Virus record (IMG/VR): IMGVR_UViG_3300037264_003206
Coordinates: 1-27,633 of that record
Origin: a virus
DNA: 27,633 nucleotides
Direction: 5' to 3' (one strand)
In this document: piece after piece, positions 14,166 through 21,269 of the stretch
Layout: each line of letters opens with the position of its first letter
Numbering within the stretch: the stretch's first letter is position 1
The notes under the pieces: model-generated
What the model was told of the DNA's origin: nothing
Database searches by the model: none
Seen by the model: only the letters and a program-made list of their open reading frames with translations
Program-made: the position numbers and the translations under genes

Positions 14166-14428
14166 TATGTCACTTTCTTGGTTATGATCATTGTCTGCAA
14201 AATCTGCACCGGCTCAAATCCACTGCTCGCTTCCCTTTCTAAATACTCTCTAATATTTGGTTCGTCAGTTGTATTAGGATTAGTTGAATCTGCGATTACA
14301 CGGAATTCTGTATCGAATTTAAGCATTGCATTAATAGGAAGATTTAGCTCAGTACCACGCCTTACCACGCGGCCATCTGGTAAGACATTAAGGTAAGCTA
14401 ATTCGGCCAGGTGAACTTCAACGGCCAT
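14165..14428 (-). CDS. hypothetical protein
   Basis: An 87-residue soluble protein, unknown family. It begins with a beta-rich half (AYLNVLPDGRVVRRGTELNLP) and ends QTMIITKKVT. Both ends overlap their neighbours as TAATG junctions, so it is translated between the FEN-type nuclease gene and the small lipoprotein. GAGGTG lies just before its start inside the nuclease gene. The position at the switch from replication to lipoprotein genes gives no clear functional clue. Confidence 0.7.
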   Translation of the reverse strand: MAVEVHLAELAYLNVLPDGRVVRRGTELNLPINAMLKFDTEFRVIADSTNPNTTDEPNIREYLEREASSGFEPVQILQTMIITKKVT

Positions 14429-15306
14429 TATTCACCTCCATTGGTAAGATTCAACTTGAACGGCAGAATCACTCTAGTATATTCGCCAAGTAACCCACGC
14501 ACCTTGTATTTTTGAATAATGCTCCTCAAAACGGTCTGGTCAAATTTCAAATCTTCTGATATTACTTCGGTTATATAATGCATATTCTTCAATAGATATG
14601 GACATAATGATAAATCAATTAATGCTCTATTGCGCAGATATGTTTCTATATCATTTTCTTTAAAAAATTCACTACGTTTCTTTAAATTCTCAACCAATAT
14701 CTTAGCTCTGACCGGCCCAATTTGGTAATATCCACTAATATTATCGGCACGTTCTCCCATAAAGCATTTTAATTCTACGACATCAAGATCTTCCATACCA
14801 TGTTCAAATAATTGCTTATCTTTGGCGAGTGGGTTGAATATAGACACATTTTTATATTGATGCGGTATTTGTTTAAAATCACCGTCGCTGCTAACTATAA
14901 TAATTTTAGATGCATTCATTTGTTTACAAAACGCATAAATCAGATCATCTGCTTCTTGTTTTTCAATTGCATAAGATCTAGCATTAATATGAGGTACCAT
15001 TTCGGCTAGTATAGTTGTGCAACGCTCTAATGAGTCATCAATGCGTGTCTGTTCGTGCTTACCATCATGAGTAAGATCGCGCCCTTCTTTGTATTCAGGC
15101 AATATTCGCTTTCGCCATACCTGAGCTTTAGGACAGTCCCAAATAAAATGGATGTTTCTGGGCTTGAAACGATGAATATAACTACTCAAAAACCTAAATA
15201 ATATTACAATATCTTCGATACTTTGATTATTTCGATCTGATAGGTTGGCATATATTGCTCTATATATGGCATTTCTAGTATCAATCAACATGTGCTCATA
15301 TGGCAT
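14428..15306 (-). CDS. FEN-type 5'-3' exonuclease (T4 RNase H / Pol I 5' nuclease family)
   Basis: A 292-residue structure-specific 5' nuclease that removes RNA primers or 5' flaps on the lagging strand. Acidic metal-binding residues lie in LIDTRNAIYR (Asp9), IWDCPK (Asp57), KQEADDLIY (118-121) and SSDGDFKQI (139-147). GERADNISGYYQIGPVRA (184-201) holds the last Asp and the helix-three-turn-helix that grips DNA. RRKILPEYKEGR-like sequence (65-76) forms the helical arch with its Arg and Lys. No polymerase domain is fused. It would act with the small family A polymerase at 17159-18310 and the SSB encoded just upstream. The start is ATG 15306. A later ATG at 15291 is possible. Confidence 0.9.
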   Translation of the reverse strand: MPYEHMLIDTRNAIYRAIYANLSDRNNQSIEDIVILFRFLSSYIHRFKPRNIHFIWDCPKAQVWRKRILPEYKEGRDLTHDGKHEQTRIDDSLERCTTILAEMVPHINARSYAIEKQEADDLIYAFCKQMNASKIIIVSSDGDFKQIPHQYKNVSIFNPLAKDKQLFEHGMEDLDVVELKCFMGERADNISGYYQIGPVRAKILVENLKKRSEFFKENDIETYLRNRALIDLSLCPYLLKNMHYITEVISEDLKFDQTVLRSIIQKYKVRGLLGEYTRVILPFKLNLTNGGE

Positions 15307-15321
15307 ATGATTAATCCATAA

Positions 15322-15364
15322 TGATGGCTAGGCGACGATCAGGATACTCGTCGCCTAGCCATCA
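15322..15364 (-). terminator. strong hairpin after the SSB gene
   Basis: The arms 15322-15338 and 15348-15364 pair perfectly over 17 bases with a 9-base loop, and the stem is GC-rich. It starts three bases after the SSB stop codon and lies before the nuclease gene. There is no U-run, so it may be a partial terminator or an mRNA-stabilising structure that favours SSB over downstream genes. Confidence 0.75.
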
Positions 15365-15367
15365 AAA

Positions 15368-16435
15368 TTATTTCTTTCTTGACCTGATTGATCCAAGAAG
15401 CTCTTGTAATTCTGGATCATCAGCTACTGTTGCGGTAGTTGTTTTTGCCTCTTGAGTCGGGGCTGAAACCGGGGCTGAAGCCTGAGCCTTAGCAGGCTGC
15501 GTTGTCGGCGTTGCTTCTCGTTTGGATGTCGATTGGGTCGGCTGCTTTCGTTCCTCGTTTATAGACCTCGGTGGGCTTTTAATTGGCGCTACAGCTTCAG
15601 CGTCATCGTCTGTATTAATCTCTTCGGCAGCATCATCAACACCAGCGCAAATATTCTCGATCTTCTTTACAAGCATGGTTAACTTCTCATTATTACGTTC
15701 AGCAAATCTGCTTTGCAGAACAATCCGTTTGGCAAGGATCTCCTGGATTGCTTTATCATCAGGCTCATTATTTTCTGCAACCATCAGCGGACTGAACGAC
15801 TTCGGCAAGAAAGACGATTCAGAATAATCGTTCCAATCACCCTTCTTCTGGGCGATTAACTTAAATGTATAACCGCCTTCATAAGGATGGTAGAAAATTC
15901 CATGCGCCTTCTGGTCAAGTTCATCACCAGCATCATCGCTGCTTATGCATTCATCCATCTTGCGCCACAGTGTAATAGGTAGATTAAACCACTTAACCTT
16001 ACCTCGCAACTCCTCTGGGTTTGTCTTCACGTCAAGGAAATAAACATTAACTGCGAATCCCTGACGAGCAAGATACTTTCGAGCAAGCTGGCTCTTTGCG
16101 TCCTTATCTGGAGCACTCTCCATCAGGTCAAAACCCAATTGACAAAGCTGGCATTCTTTCCCATCATGTACACGCGGACACTCATGGCGTTCCTTCTGAA
16201 ACCAATGGACACCATTCTCATAATACCACAGTTCATTATCAACTTCGCAGACACCACTTGCGCACTTATCTCCTTCGTGGAGTTCAGGAAGAACTCGAAA
16301 ATAATAAATGAGCTTGGTAGTATGATCCTTAATCTGAGGCGGCGAAAATTGGTCTGGATCTTTACGCCTAGTTGTGCGCTCCTCCTGCTTCTTGCGCATT
16401 CTCTTCAGTAATTCATCACGCGATGGCATTGCCAT
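15368..16435 (-). CDS. single-stranded DNA binding protein, T4 gp32-like
   Basis: A 355-residue SSB. A basic N-terminus (LLKRMRKKQEERTTRRK) matches the cooperativity region of gp32. The zinc site is visible as HECPRVHDGKECQLC (H84, C86, C95, C98), followed by an aromatic-rich OB core including FAVNVYFLDV, KWFNLPITLWRKM and GYTFKLIAQKKGDW. Residues 280-345 are a low-complexity Ala/Pro/Thr/Gln linker, and the end is DDPELQELLGSIRSRKK. The acidic region therefore lies before rather than at the very tail. It coats single strands at the fork and recruits recombination and replication partners. The start is ATG 16435 with GGAGG at 8 bases. It is followed by a strong hairpin and neighbours the UvsY-like gene, as in a T4-like recombination system. 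Confidence 0.85.
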   Translation of the reverse strand: MAMPSRDELLKRMRKKQEERTTRRKDPDQFSPPQIKDHTTKLIYYFRVLPELHEGDKCASGVCEVDNELWYYENGVHWFQKERHECPRVHDGKECQLCQLGFDLMESAPDKDAKSQLARKYLARQGFAVNVYFLDVKTNPEELRGKVKWFNLPITLWRKMDECISSDDAGDELDQKAHGIFYHPYEGGYTFKLIAQKKGDWNDYSESSFLPKSFSPLMVAENNEPDDKAIQEILAKRIVLQSRFAERNNEKLTMLVKKIENICAGVDDAAEEINTDDDAEAVAPIKSPPRSINEERKQPTQSTSKREATPTTQPAKAQASAPVSAPTQEAKTTTATVADDPELQELLGSIRSRKK

Positions 16436-16447
16436 GGTCTACTCCTC

Positions 16448-16924
16448 CTATGCTTGTTTTCTCTCTTCCCGCTTGAAGCCAGCCAGGCTTCGAAGGTGAT
16501 CAGACTTACGTTGAAGAGCATTAACAACAGCTCTAATCTTATTCTCGGTTTTCTCTTCTTTAATAATCCTAGCCAGCAAGAGTGTCATGCGATCGTCACC
16601 ATTAATAATATTATTCATCACTTGCACACTTGTCTTTATTCCCTGTTGTCTCGAACGCTCAACTATCTCGTTGATTATTGTGGCTTTGGTTACCTCCTGT
16701 TCTGCCTCCAACACGGAGACTGTGGCACGTTGTTCCGCTAACAACTGATCAAAGAAGCAAAGCATTTCAGGCAATTCCGCCAATTGGTTCTCAAGCCCAT
16801 CAAAATCAATAGTTAAATCTGATCTAACATCACGTTGAAACAAACTACGATTAGCAAGATTAATACGTATATTGAAAATATACTCGGCAATTTCTGGACT
16901 AATATGTCGCGAAACCCAACTCAT
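16448..16924 (-). CDS. UvsY-like recombination mediator (tentative)
   Basis: A 158-residue, almost wholly helical protein. The stretch from FFDQLLAEQRATVSVLEAEQ through INGDDRMTLLLARIIKEEK to VNALQRKSDHLRSLAGFKREE follows the arrangement of phage UvsY-type mediators: long heptad helix, short insertion, then helix ending in ALQ-R...L. Those load RecA-like recombinase onto SSB-coated DNA. Support also comes from its place directly upstream of the SSB gene and a few genes downstream of recA. The assignment is from pattern and context. A structural or coiled-coil protein of another kind remains possible. ATG 16924 has GGTGAG just upstream. Confidence 0.55.
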   Translation of the reverse strand: MSWVSRHISPEIAEYIFNIRINLANRSLFQRDVRSDLTIDFDGLENQLAELPEMLCFFDQLLAEQRATVSVLEAEQEVTKATIINEIVERSRQQGIKTSVQVMNNIINGDDRMTLLLARIIKEEKTENKIRAVVNALQRKSDHLRSLAGFKREERKQA

Positions 16925-16970
16925 GTCTCACCTCATCATGTCAGATACGTGATGACGTGAGCGTCGAGGA

Positions 16971-17162
16971 TTAATGGCGGTGGGCGCGTTGCAACAATCG
17001 GTCTAACTCAATCGCTTGTTGTGTTATCGCTTCACTCGTTGCCCGTTCTTCCGCTTCTCTTACTCGACGCTCGCGCTCTGCTTTCCTCTGCACTTGTCTC
17101 TTTTCTCTTACTCGTTGCTCTCTTCTTTTCTTTTTTCTCTCTTCTTTACGCCGCTTACTCAT
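16971..17162 (-). CDS. tiny highly basic helical protein
   Basis: A 63-residue protein of which roughly half is Arg, Lys or Glu (MSKRRKEERKKKRREQR), predicted as a single long charged helix. It has no aromatic residues, membrane segments or cysteines. The strong purine bias of the coding strand produces the long opposite-strand open frames seen here, which are shadows. It is translationally coupled to the PolA-like gene by an ATGA overlap. It might bind nucleic acid or a polymerase, but this is inference and a non-coding explanation is not excluded. Confidence 0.5.
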   Translation of the reverse strand: MSKRRKEERKKKRREQRVREKRQVQRKAERERRVREAEERATSEAITQQAIELDRLLQRAHRH

Positions 17163-18310
17163 CTATCTACTCGCAATCTTTTCCATCTTCGCCACCGATT
17201 GCCGACACTAATTTTGATCGGCATACGTGGTGCTGGATCTACCCAATCATCCAGCGGTTGCAACATAATTTTAGATACTTCACTGATAATTTGCGGCACT
17301 GTTTCTTCATTGCAACACATAATTATAGAGTCATGTACCTCGGCAAACAGATATTTAGGAAATCGATCATAAATTTTAACTAGAGCGGCCTGCATCGCAT
17401 GAACTACACTACCTTGAAATTGTGCATTAAACACACTAAGCTCATTATCCGCCTCGACTATAAAACGCCGCCCTAAAATGCTCTCTAGGTACCCCTGACT
17501 TCGCATTAATTTGAGCCGATCAATCATCCATAATTTAAATTTAGGAAATATCTCTATGATTGGATGATTTACATTTAAAGCATACAATGCTTTAATCAAC
17601 TCACTCTTACATTGATCTCTATTGTATTCTGGGTCATGTAGATATGATTCAACATAAGCATATGGGTCAGATTTTATAAACGACGCCTCCATCCGCTGAT
17701 CGCCAGACATATAAGCTGCCATCCGTAAATCAGCGGCAAGCCAATCAAACTGGATAAATATATCAAGGTCATCGTGGATTGGTCTAATATCATATTCATC
17801 CGTAGTGCCTTGAATATTAAAACCAAGTGTCTTGGATCTACCCGCAAAGGTATCAAGACTATACTTGGTTTGTAAAATCTTATGATTGTGCCGTATCTTC
17901 TTCGATTCAAGTGCTGCATAAACAAACGCAGCGTTTGCTAATAACTTTTGCCATTGTTGTGGACTTATTTTACATAATTCTAATGCCAATTTCAATAAAG
18001 TCTTTCGACCATGCTGGATGTCTTTAGGTTTAATGTGCAATTCAGGTATTGCATAGTCGATAACAGAGCCATTTGGTTCAAGATTAAAATTCAATATATG
18101 TGATTTATAATCATTAATACACAGATCTCCCGATCCTGATATCATCAACTTAAATTTAAACATTGCTTCCTTTATCTGTTTGATGGTTGAACCCATGCCA
18201 GATAGATAAAATTCAAAGAAATCAATTGAATTATCCTGATATATAATAAGCGATTGTAGGGGTCGTGGTGGAGCATGAGCATGATCAAATAGTGTTAGCA
18301 CATGGCGCAT
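17159..18310 (-). CDS. reduced family A DNA polymerase with degenerate exonuclease region
   Basis: A 383-residue PolA-type polymerase, much shorter than Klenow-sized enzymes (about 600). Motif A is FIQFDWLAADLRMAAY (Asp189). Motif B is RDQCKSELIKALYALN with R231, K235 and Y243 kept, but the Phe position is Ile239 and the usual Gly after Tyr is Ala244. Then follow ILGRRF (278-283), FQGSVVHAMQAA and motif C EVHDSII (His326, Asp327, Ser328). The fingers are shortened by some 20 residues after motif B. Residues 1-120 vaguely trace a 3'-5' exonuclease fold, but the metal-binding acids are gone. ATG 18310 lacks a clear ribosome binding site. It may repair gaps with the FEN nuclease rather than be the main replicase, since a DnaE gene is also present. 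Confidence 0.85.
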   Translation of the reverse strand: MRHVLTLFDHAHAPPRPLQSLIIYQDNSIDFFEFYLSGMGSTIKQIKEAMFKFKLMISGSGDLCINDYKSHILNFNLEPNGSVIDYAIPELHIKPKDIQHGRKTLLKLALELCKISPQQWQKLLANAAFVYAALESKKIRHNHKILQTKYSLDTFAGRSKTLGFNIQGTTDEYDIRPIHDDLDIFIQFDWLAADLRMAAYMSGDQRMEASFIKSDPYAYVESYLHDPEYNRDQCKSELIKALYALNVNHPIIEIFPKFKLWMIDRLKLMRSQGYLESILGRRFIVEADNELSVFNAQFQGSVVHAMQAALVKIYDRFPKYLFAEVHDSIIMCCNEETVPQIISEVSKIMLQPLDDWVDPAPRMPIKISVGNRWRRWKRLRVDR

Positions 18311-18344
18311 CGCTAGTTAAATACCAACTCATTATTGGTGGTAT

Positions 18345-18689
18345 TCAACTCTTAGGTAAAAACGTCTTTGAATTAGGATTACGTTTACCACCCTTACGAA
18401 GCTTAATAGCAAGATCATCCTTTTCACCAGGTTGGCGCATTCCGGCATATGGATCATCATTGGTGAGTTTATATAAATGCATATCACGTCGCCTACCTTT
18501 TGTATCCAAATATCCACGTCCACGGACATATGCTATTGGTGGCGTGACTCCAATAAAAGTCAATTCTGTATCAACACCAGAGCATTTAGGGCATTTTACT
18601 ATTGGTTTTTCATTCATTCCGTGGCTAGTTTCAAAAACAAATGGTTTTTGATCAGTTCCACAAGTCTTACAATGGTAATTATATCTCAT
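18345..18689 (-). CDS. FmdB-like zinc-ribbon protein
   Basis: A 114-residue protein starting MRYNYHCKTCG and continuing to VKCPKCSGV, a CxxC pair separated by about 30 residues as in FmdB-type regulatory zinc ribbons. The C-terminal half is basic and unstructured-looking (YVRGRGYLDTKGRRRDMH, then KLRKGGKRNPNSK). ATG 18689 is preferred over upstream starts because GGAG lies six bases before it. The stop of the tube-like gene is two bases upstream. Its role is unknown. Location between a tail-tube-like gene and PolA does not decide between replication and virion functions. Confidence 0.75.
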   Translation of the reverse strand: MRYNYHCKTCGTDQKPFVFETSHGMNEKPIVKCPKCSGVDTELTFIGVTPPIAYVRGRGYLDTKGRRRDMHLYKLTNDDPYAGMRQPGEKDDLAIKLRKGGKRNPNSKTFLPKS

Positions 18690-18691
18690 TG

Positions 18692-19063
18692 TTATCTCCT
18701 GCGTGCCCATGTATAGGACACTTGTGCACGCACTACATCTAGATCAATCATACGCGCCCTACCGTAATTTATATATATGATTTTGGCATTCTGCATATAC
18801 CACTCTTCTATAATTTGTCCTCCATGATTTATCAGGCTAAGAATAATATCGCACTCTTCACGTTTCTGGAGCCACTCTTTAGTGCAGTCTAGATGTCTAG
18901 TTGGTATTTCTAATGAAACATTCTGCCATCGCGGCTTGCCGTCAGATTTTAACAAAGTCTTCCCTGCTACTTGTTCTTCTTTAACTGGAAACTTAAAATT
19001 AGGTCTCTCGGCATAATAGAGAACTTGCCTTTGACTATTACTAAATATTATATGCCAATTCAT
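18692..19063 (-). CDS. tail-tube-like (gp19-fold) small protein
   Basis: A 123-residue protein. The segment CDIILSLINHGGQIIEEW, followed by MQNAKIIYINYGRARMIDLDVVRAQVSYTWA, follows the recurrent pattern of T4-type tail tube proteins (hydrophobic strand, short turn with Gly, then E-x-W, then paired strands ending in a Tyr-x-Ala strand). Earlier, KPRWQNVSLEIP fits the matching strand before the central loop. Tube proteins are usually about 160-200 residues, so this one is short, which may make it a tube cap, a baseplate piece or an unrelated barrel. ATG 19063 overlaps the helicase stop (ATGA). The position within the replication genes is unusual for a virion protein. Pattern match only. Confidence 0.5.
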   Translation of the reverse strand: MNWHIIFSNSQRQVLYYAERPNFKFPVKEEQVAGKTLLKSDGKPRWQNVSLEIPTRHLDCTKEWLQKREECDIILSLINHGGQIIEEWYMQNAKIIYINYGRARMIDLDVVRAQVSYTWARRR

Positions 19064-20523
19064 TTTCTCTTTTTACTCTTCTCCCTATCCTTATTTATGG
19101 CCTCATTATCTGGTCGTACAATTGTATCAATAAACCCTTGCTCACGCATAACCATGGTCTCATAGTTGATCGTACTGCCAATACTCTTAAACTTCGGACC
19201 ATTTCGATTTTTAGCAATATACAATCGACAACGAGCTGATGTGACTGGGCGTTCTTGAATTTGCTCTTTAGTGTCACCTTGAATTATCTCTCTACCAGAT
19301 TCATACTCTTGCTTGGTCTGGTTAATAGTCACAACATAACTCAATGGCATTGCTTTACCGAAACTTTCTGCCATCTTGTTTAATTCGATCACATTGTCAC
19401 CACCTTTTGTATTAAGTGGATCCATGCCAGATCGATTCGATTGACTAGCGGTCACACCAAACACATTCTCTTTTACTGCAAGTCTTGCAAATTCGGTACT
19501 AACCCGCTTCTGGCGCAAATATTCATCTTCACGTCCACTAGCTTTCCTCGGTATCATTAATTCAAGATAATCAATAATAACAACATCCATTATTATACCA
19601 TGAACACGCCTTAGTACATCTAATAATGCATGAACAGTATCAACACTTATTTCATCAGGCGGATATTCTGCTAGAATTAATTCAGCACCATAGGTTGCCT
19701 TCACGGCACGCAAACAATCAATTATCCGTAGCTTATGCGTTAATCTATCACGAATTCGCAACTCCGTAAAACCACCAAGATACCTATATCCAACTTGGAG
19801 TTTAGGCATTTCACACGTAACATGCAAAACATTCTTTCTTCTACGAATATTGGCAATGCCGGTATGATTTAATGTAATTGATTTACCAACCCCTGTTGGA
19901 GCCAAATAACATAGAGTGTCGCGCCGAGTTGGACCACCATAATTTAGACACGAATCTAAGGAAGCAAAACCAGTCGTAAGCTTTTCTTCTTTATCTTCTA
20001 CGAACAATTGTTCATAATCATCAAACATCCACAACAGATCGGTGCCAAAATTTACTATCTTTCGTGCGTCCTCAATAACTTGTTCTTGGTATTGATATTC
20101 ACCGCGCTCATGAGCATCAAGCGCATCCTTACTATATAATAAACTATACTGTTTCCGTCTAGCCCATTCAATAAGACGTTCGGTGATTATTGGGATCTCA
20201 CGCGGGTCCGACTCTCGTTTAATTAATGACAAGACTTCGTCATGAGGATCATCTGCGGTTAAAGTCTGTTCGGCAATATCAATGCACATTGGTCTAGTAA
20301 TAACTAAATTGTGTTTGTCATGATAAAACTTGATTATATTAAATATAAATTTAGTTTCATACCTATCAAAATGATCATCGCGTAAGTAACCTATTACCGC
20401 CGAAAAGAATTCAGGTTGATCAAATGCTAATGATATAATTGCTACTTCTTCGTGCGGACCAAATACATGCCGCTGCTGTTGTTGTTCATCGGTAATAGTT
20501 CCTTCCTGTATTTCTATTGTCAT
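19060..20523 (-). CDS. replicative DnaB-type helicase
   Basis: A 487-residue hexameric helicase of the DnaB/gp41 family that would unwind the fork. The N-terminal helical domain (about 20-160) is followed by a RecA-type ATPase: Walker A APTGVGKS (208-215), CEMP (about 237-240), Walker B VVIIDYLEL (314-322), and GVTASQSNRSGM (about 362-373). The C-terminus is Lys-rich (DREKSKKRK). It should associate with the primase at 1172-2227. The start ATG 20523 overlaps the upstream gene as ATGA, and the stop overlaps the tube-like gene in the same way, so translation of the three is coupled. Confidence 0.9.
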   Translation of the reverse strand: MTIEIQEGTITDEQQQQRHVFGPHEEVAIISLAFDQPEFFSAVIGYLRDDHFDRYETKFIFNIIKFYHDKHNLVITRPMCIDIAEQTLTADDPHDEVLSLIKRESDPREIPIITERLIEWARRKQYSLLYSKDALDAHERGEYQYQEQVIEDARKIVNFGTDLLWMFDDYEQLFVEDKEEKLTTGFASLDSCLNYGGPTRRDTLCYLAPTGVGKSITLNHTGIANIRRRKNVLHVTCEMPKLQVGYRYLGGFTELRIRDRLTHKLRIIDCLRAVKATYGAELILAEYPPDEISVDTVHALLDVLRRVHGIIMDVVIIDYLELMIPRKASGREDEYLRQKRVSTEFARLAVKENVFGVTASQSNRSGMDPLNTKGGDNVIELNKMAESFGKAMPLSYVVTINQTKQEYESGREIIQGDTKEQIQERPVTSARCRLYIAKNRNGPKFKSIGSTINYETMVMREQGFIDTIVRPDNEAINKDREKSKKRK

Positions 20524-21269
20524 AAAGATCCACTAGATCCACTGTCGGACCCCTCAGAACAATACGACTGCTGTCTTAATGTTGCTCGTGCAACCGCACG
20601 CCCTAGAAAGTTTACAACAAGTGGGAGTGCCTCACATATCTTACACAAATCAATTTCTGGGTATCTAATTATTTGATTATAGGTCATATCACCACGATCT
20701 CCAACTGTCATGTGTTTCCCCGGTCGTGGCGTAATCGTAAACACATACACCCATTGATTGAGATCTGCGTTCCATTCAATGCCATCGATTCTAAAGCCTT
20801 CGAGGCGTCCAAGCACTTCAGCCGACTCTCTCAAATACACAAACTCATTATGACCAAAACGCGGCACTGTGGTTATAGTCATTTGTTTAAATCTGACTGG
20901 CGCTGGTGGGTCTTGTGGTTGTTGTGGCTCAACACAATTATCAGCAAGTTGTTTTTGGGCATCCTCTAATTCCTTGCTAAGGACACGAATCTGAATATCA
21001 AGCGCTTCACATAAAAATAAGACCATTGATTCGCGCAATTCAATCGGTGCCAATGTTAATCGCATTGGGGGATTAAAAGAATTATCAGTGCTCTTTTTAA
21101 ACTCACGACTGAAAGTATAAACATACTCATTTAAAGCTGGTTCATACCTAACTCCAACAATTACGATTGGTTCAATAAATCCTCTAACTGCCGACGCTTT
21201 AATATAGGCTACTTCGTTAATTGCAAAACGAGCTTGCGACGGCCTAAGTATCGTTCTGTCACCGGACAT
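20520..21269 (-). CDS. hypothetical protein with two repeated domains
   Basis: A 249-residue protein built from two similar modules. Residues about 12-95 (ARFAINEVAYIKASAVRG, VRYEPALNEYVYTFSREF) match residues about 135-225 (PRFGHNEFVYLRESAEVLG, IEWNADLNQWVYVFTI): each has a strand, a loop with Asn-Glu, and a second strand ending LN-x-W/Y-VY-F. A Glu/Gln/Pro-rich linker and a Ser/Gly-rich tail (SEGSDSGSSGSL) lie between and after them. I know no family. Internal duplication with barrel-like strands suggests a binding role, perhaps DNA or a replication partner. It is placed between RecA and DnaB with TAATG and ATGA overlaps. Confidence 0.7.
   Translation of the reverse strand: MSGDRTILRPSQARFAINEVAYIKASAVRGFIEPIVIVGVRYEPALNEYVYTFSREFKKSTDNSFNPPMRLTLAPIELRESMVLFLCEALDIQIRVLSKELEDAQKQLADNCVEPQQPQDPPAPVRFKQMTITTVPRFGHNEFVYLRESAEVLGRLEGFRIDGIEWNADLNQWVYVFTITPRPGKHMTVGDRGDMTYNQIIRYPEIDLCKICEALPLVVNFLGRAVARATLRQQSYCSEGSDSGSSGSL

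Noticed and set aside
15449-15500. Repeated ggggctgaa-type units in the SSB gene
   Set aside because: They encode the Ala/Pro/Gln low-complexity linker of the SSB and are imperfect, so they are not a separate repeat element.
17016-17383. Two long plus-strand open frames rich in Leu, Ser and Phe
   Set aside because: They mirror the purine-rich strand of the tiny basic gene and the end of the PolA gene. The minus-strand frames have domain motifs and ATGA coupling.
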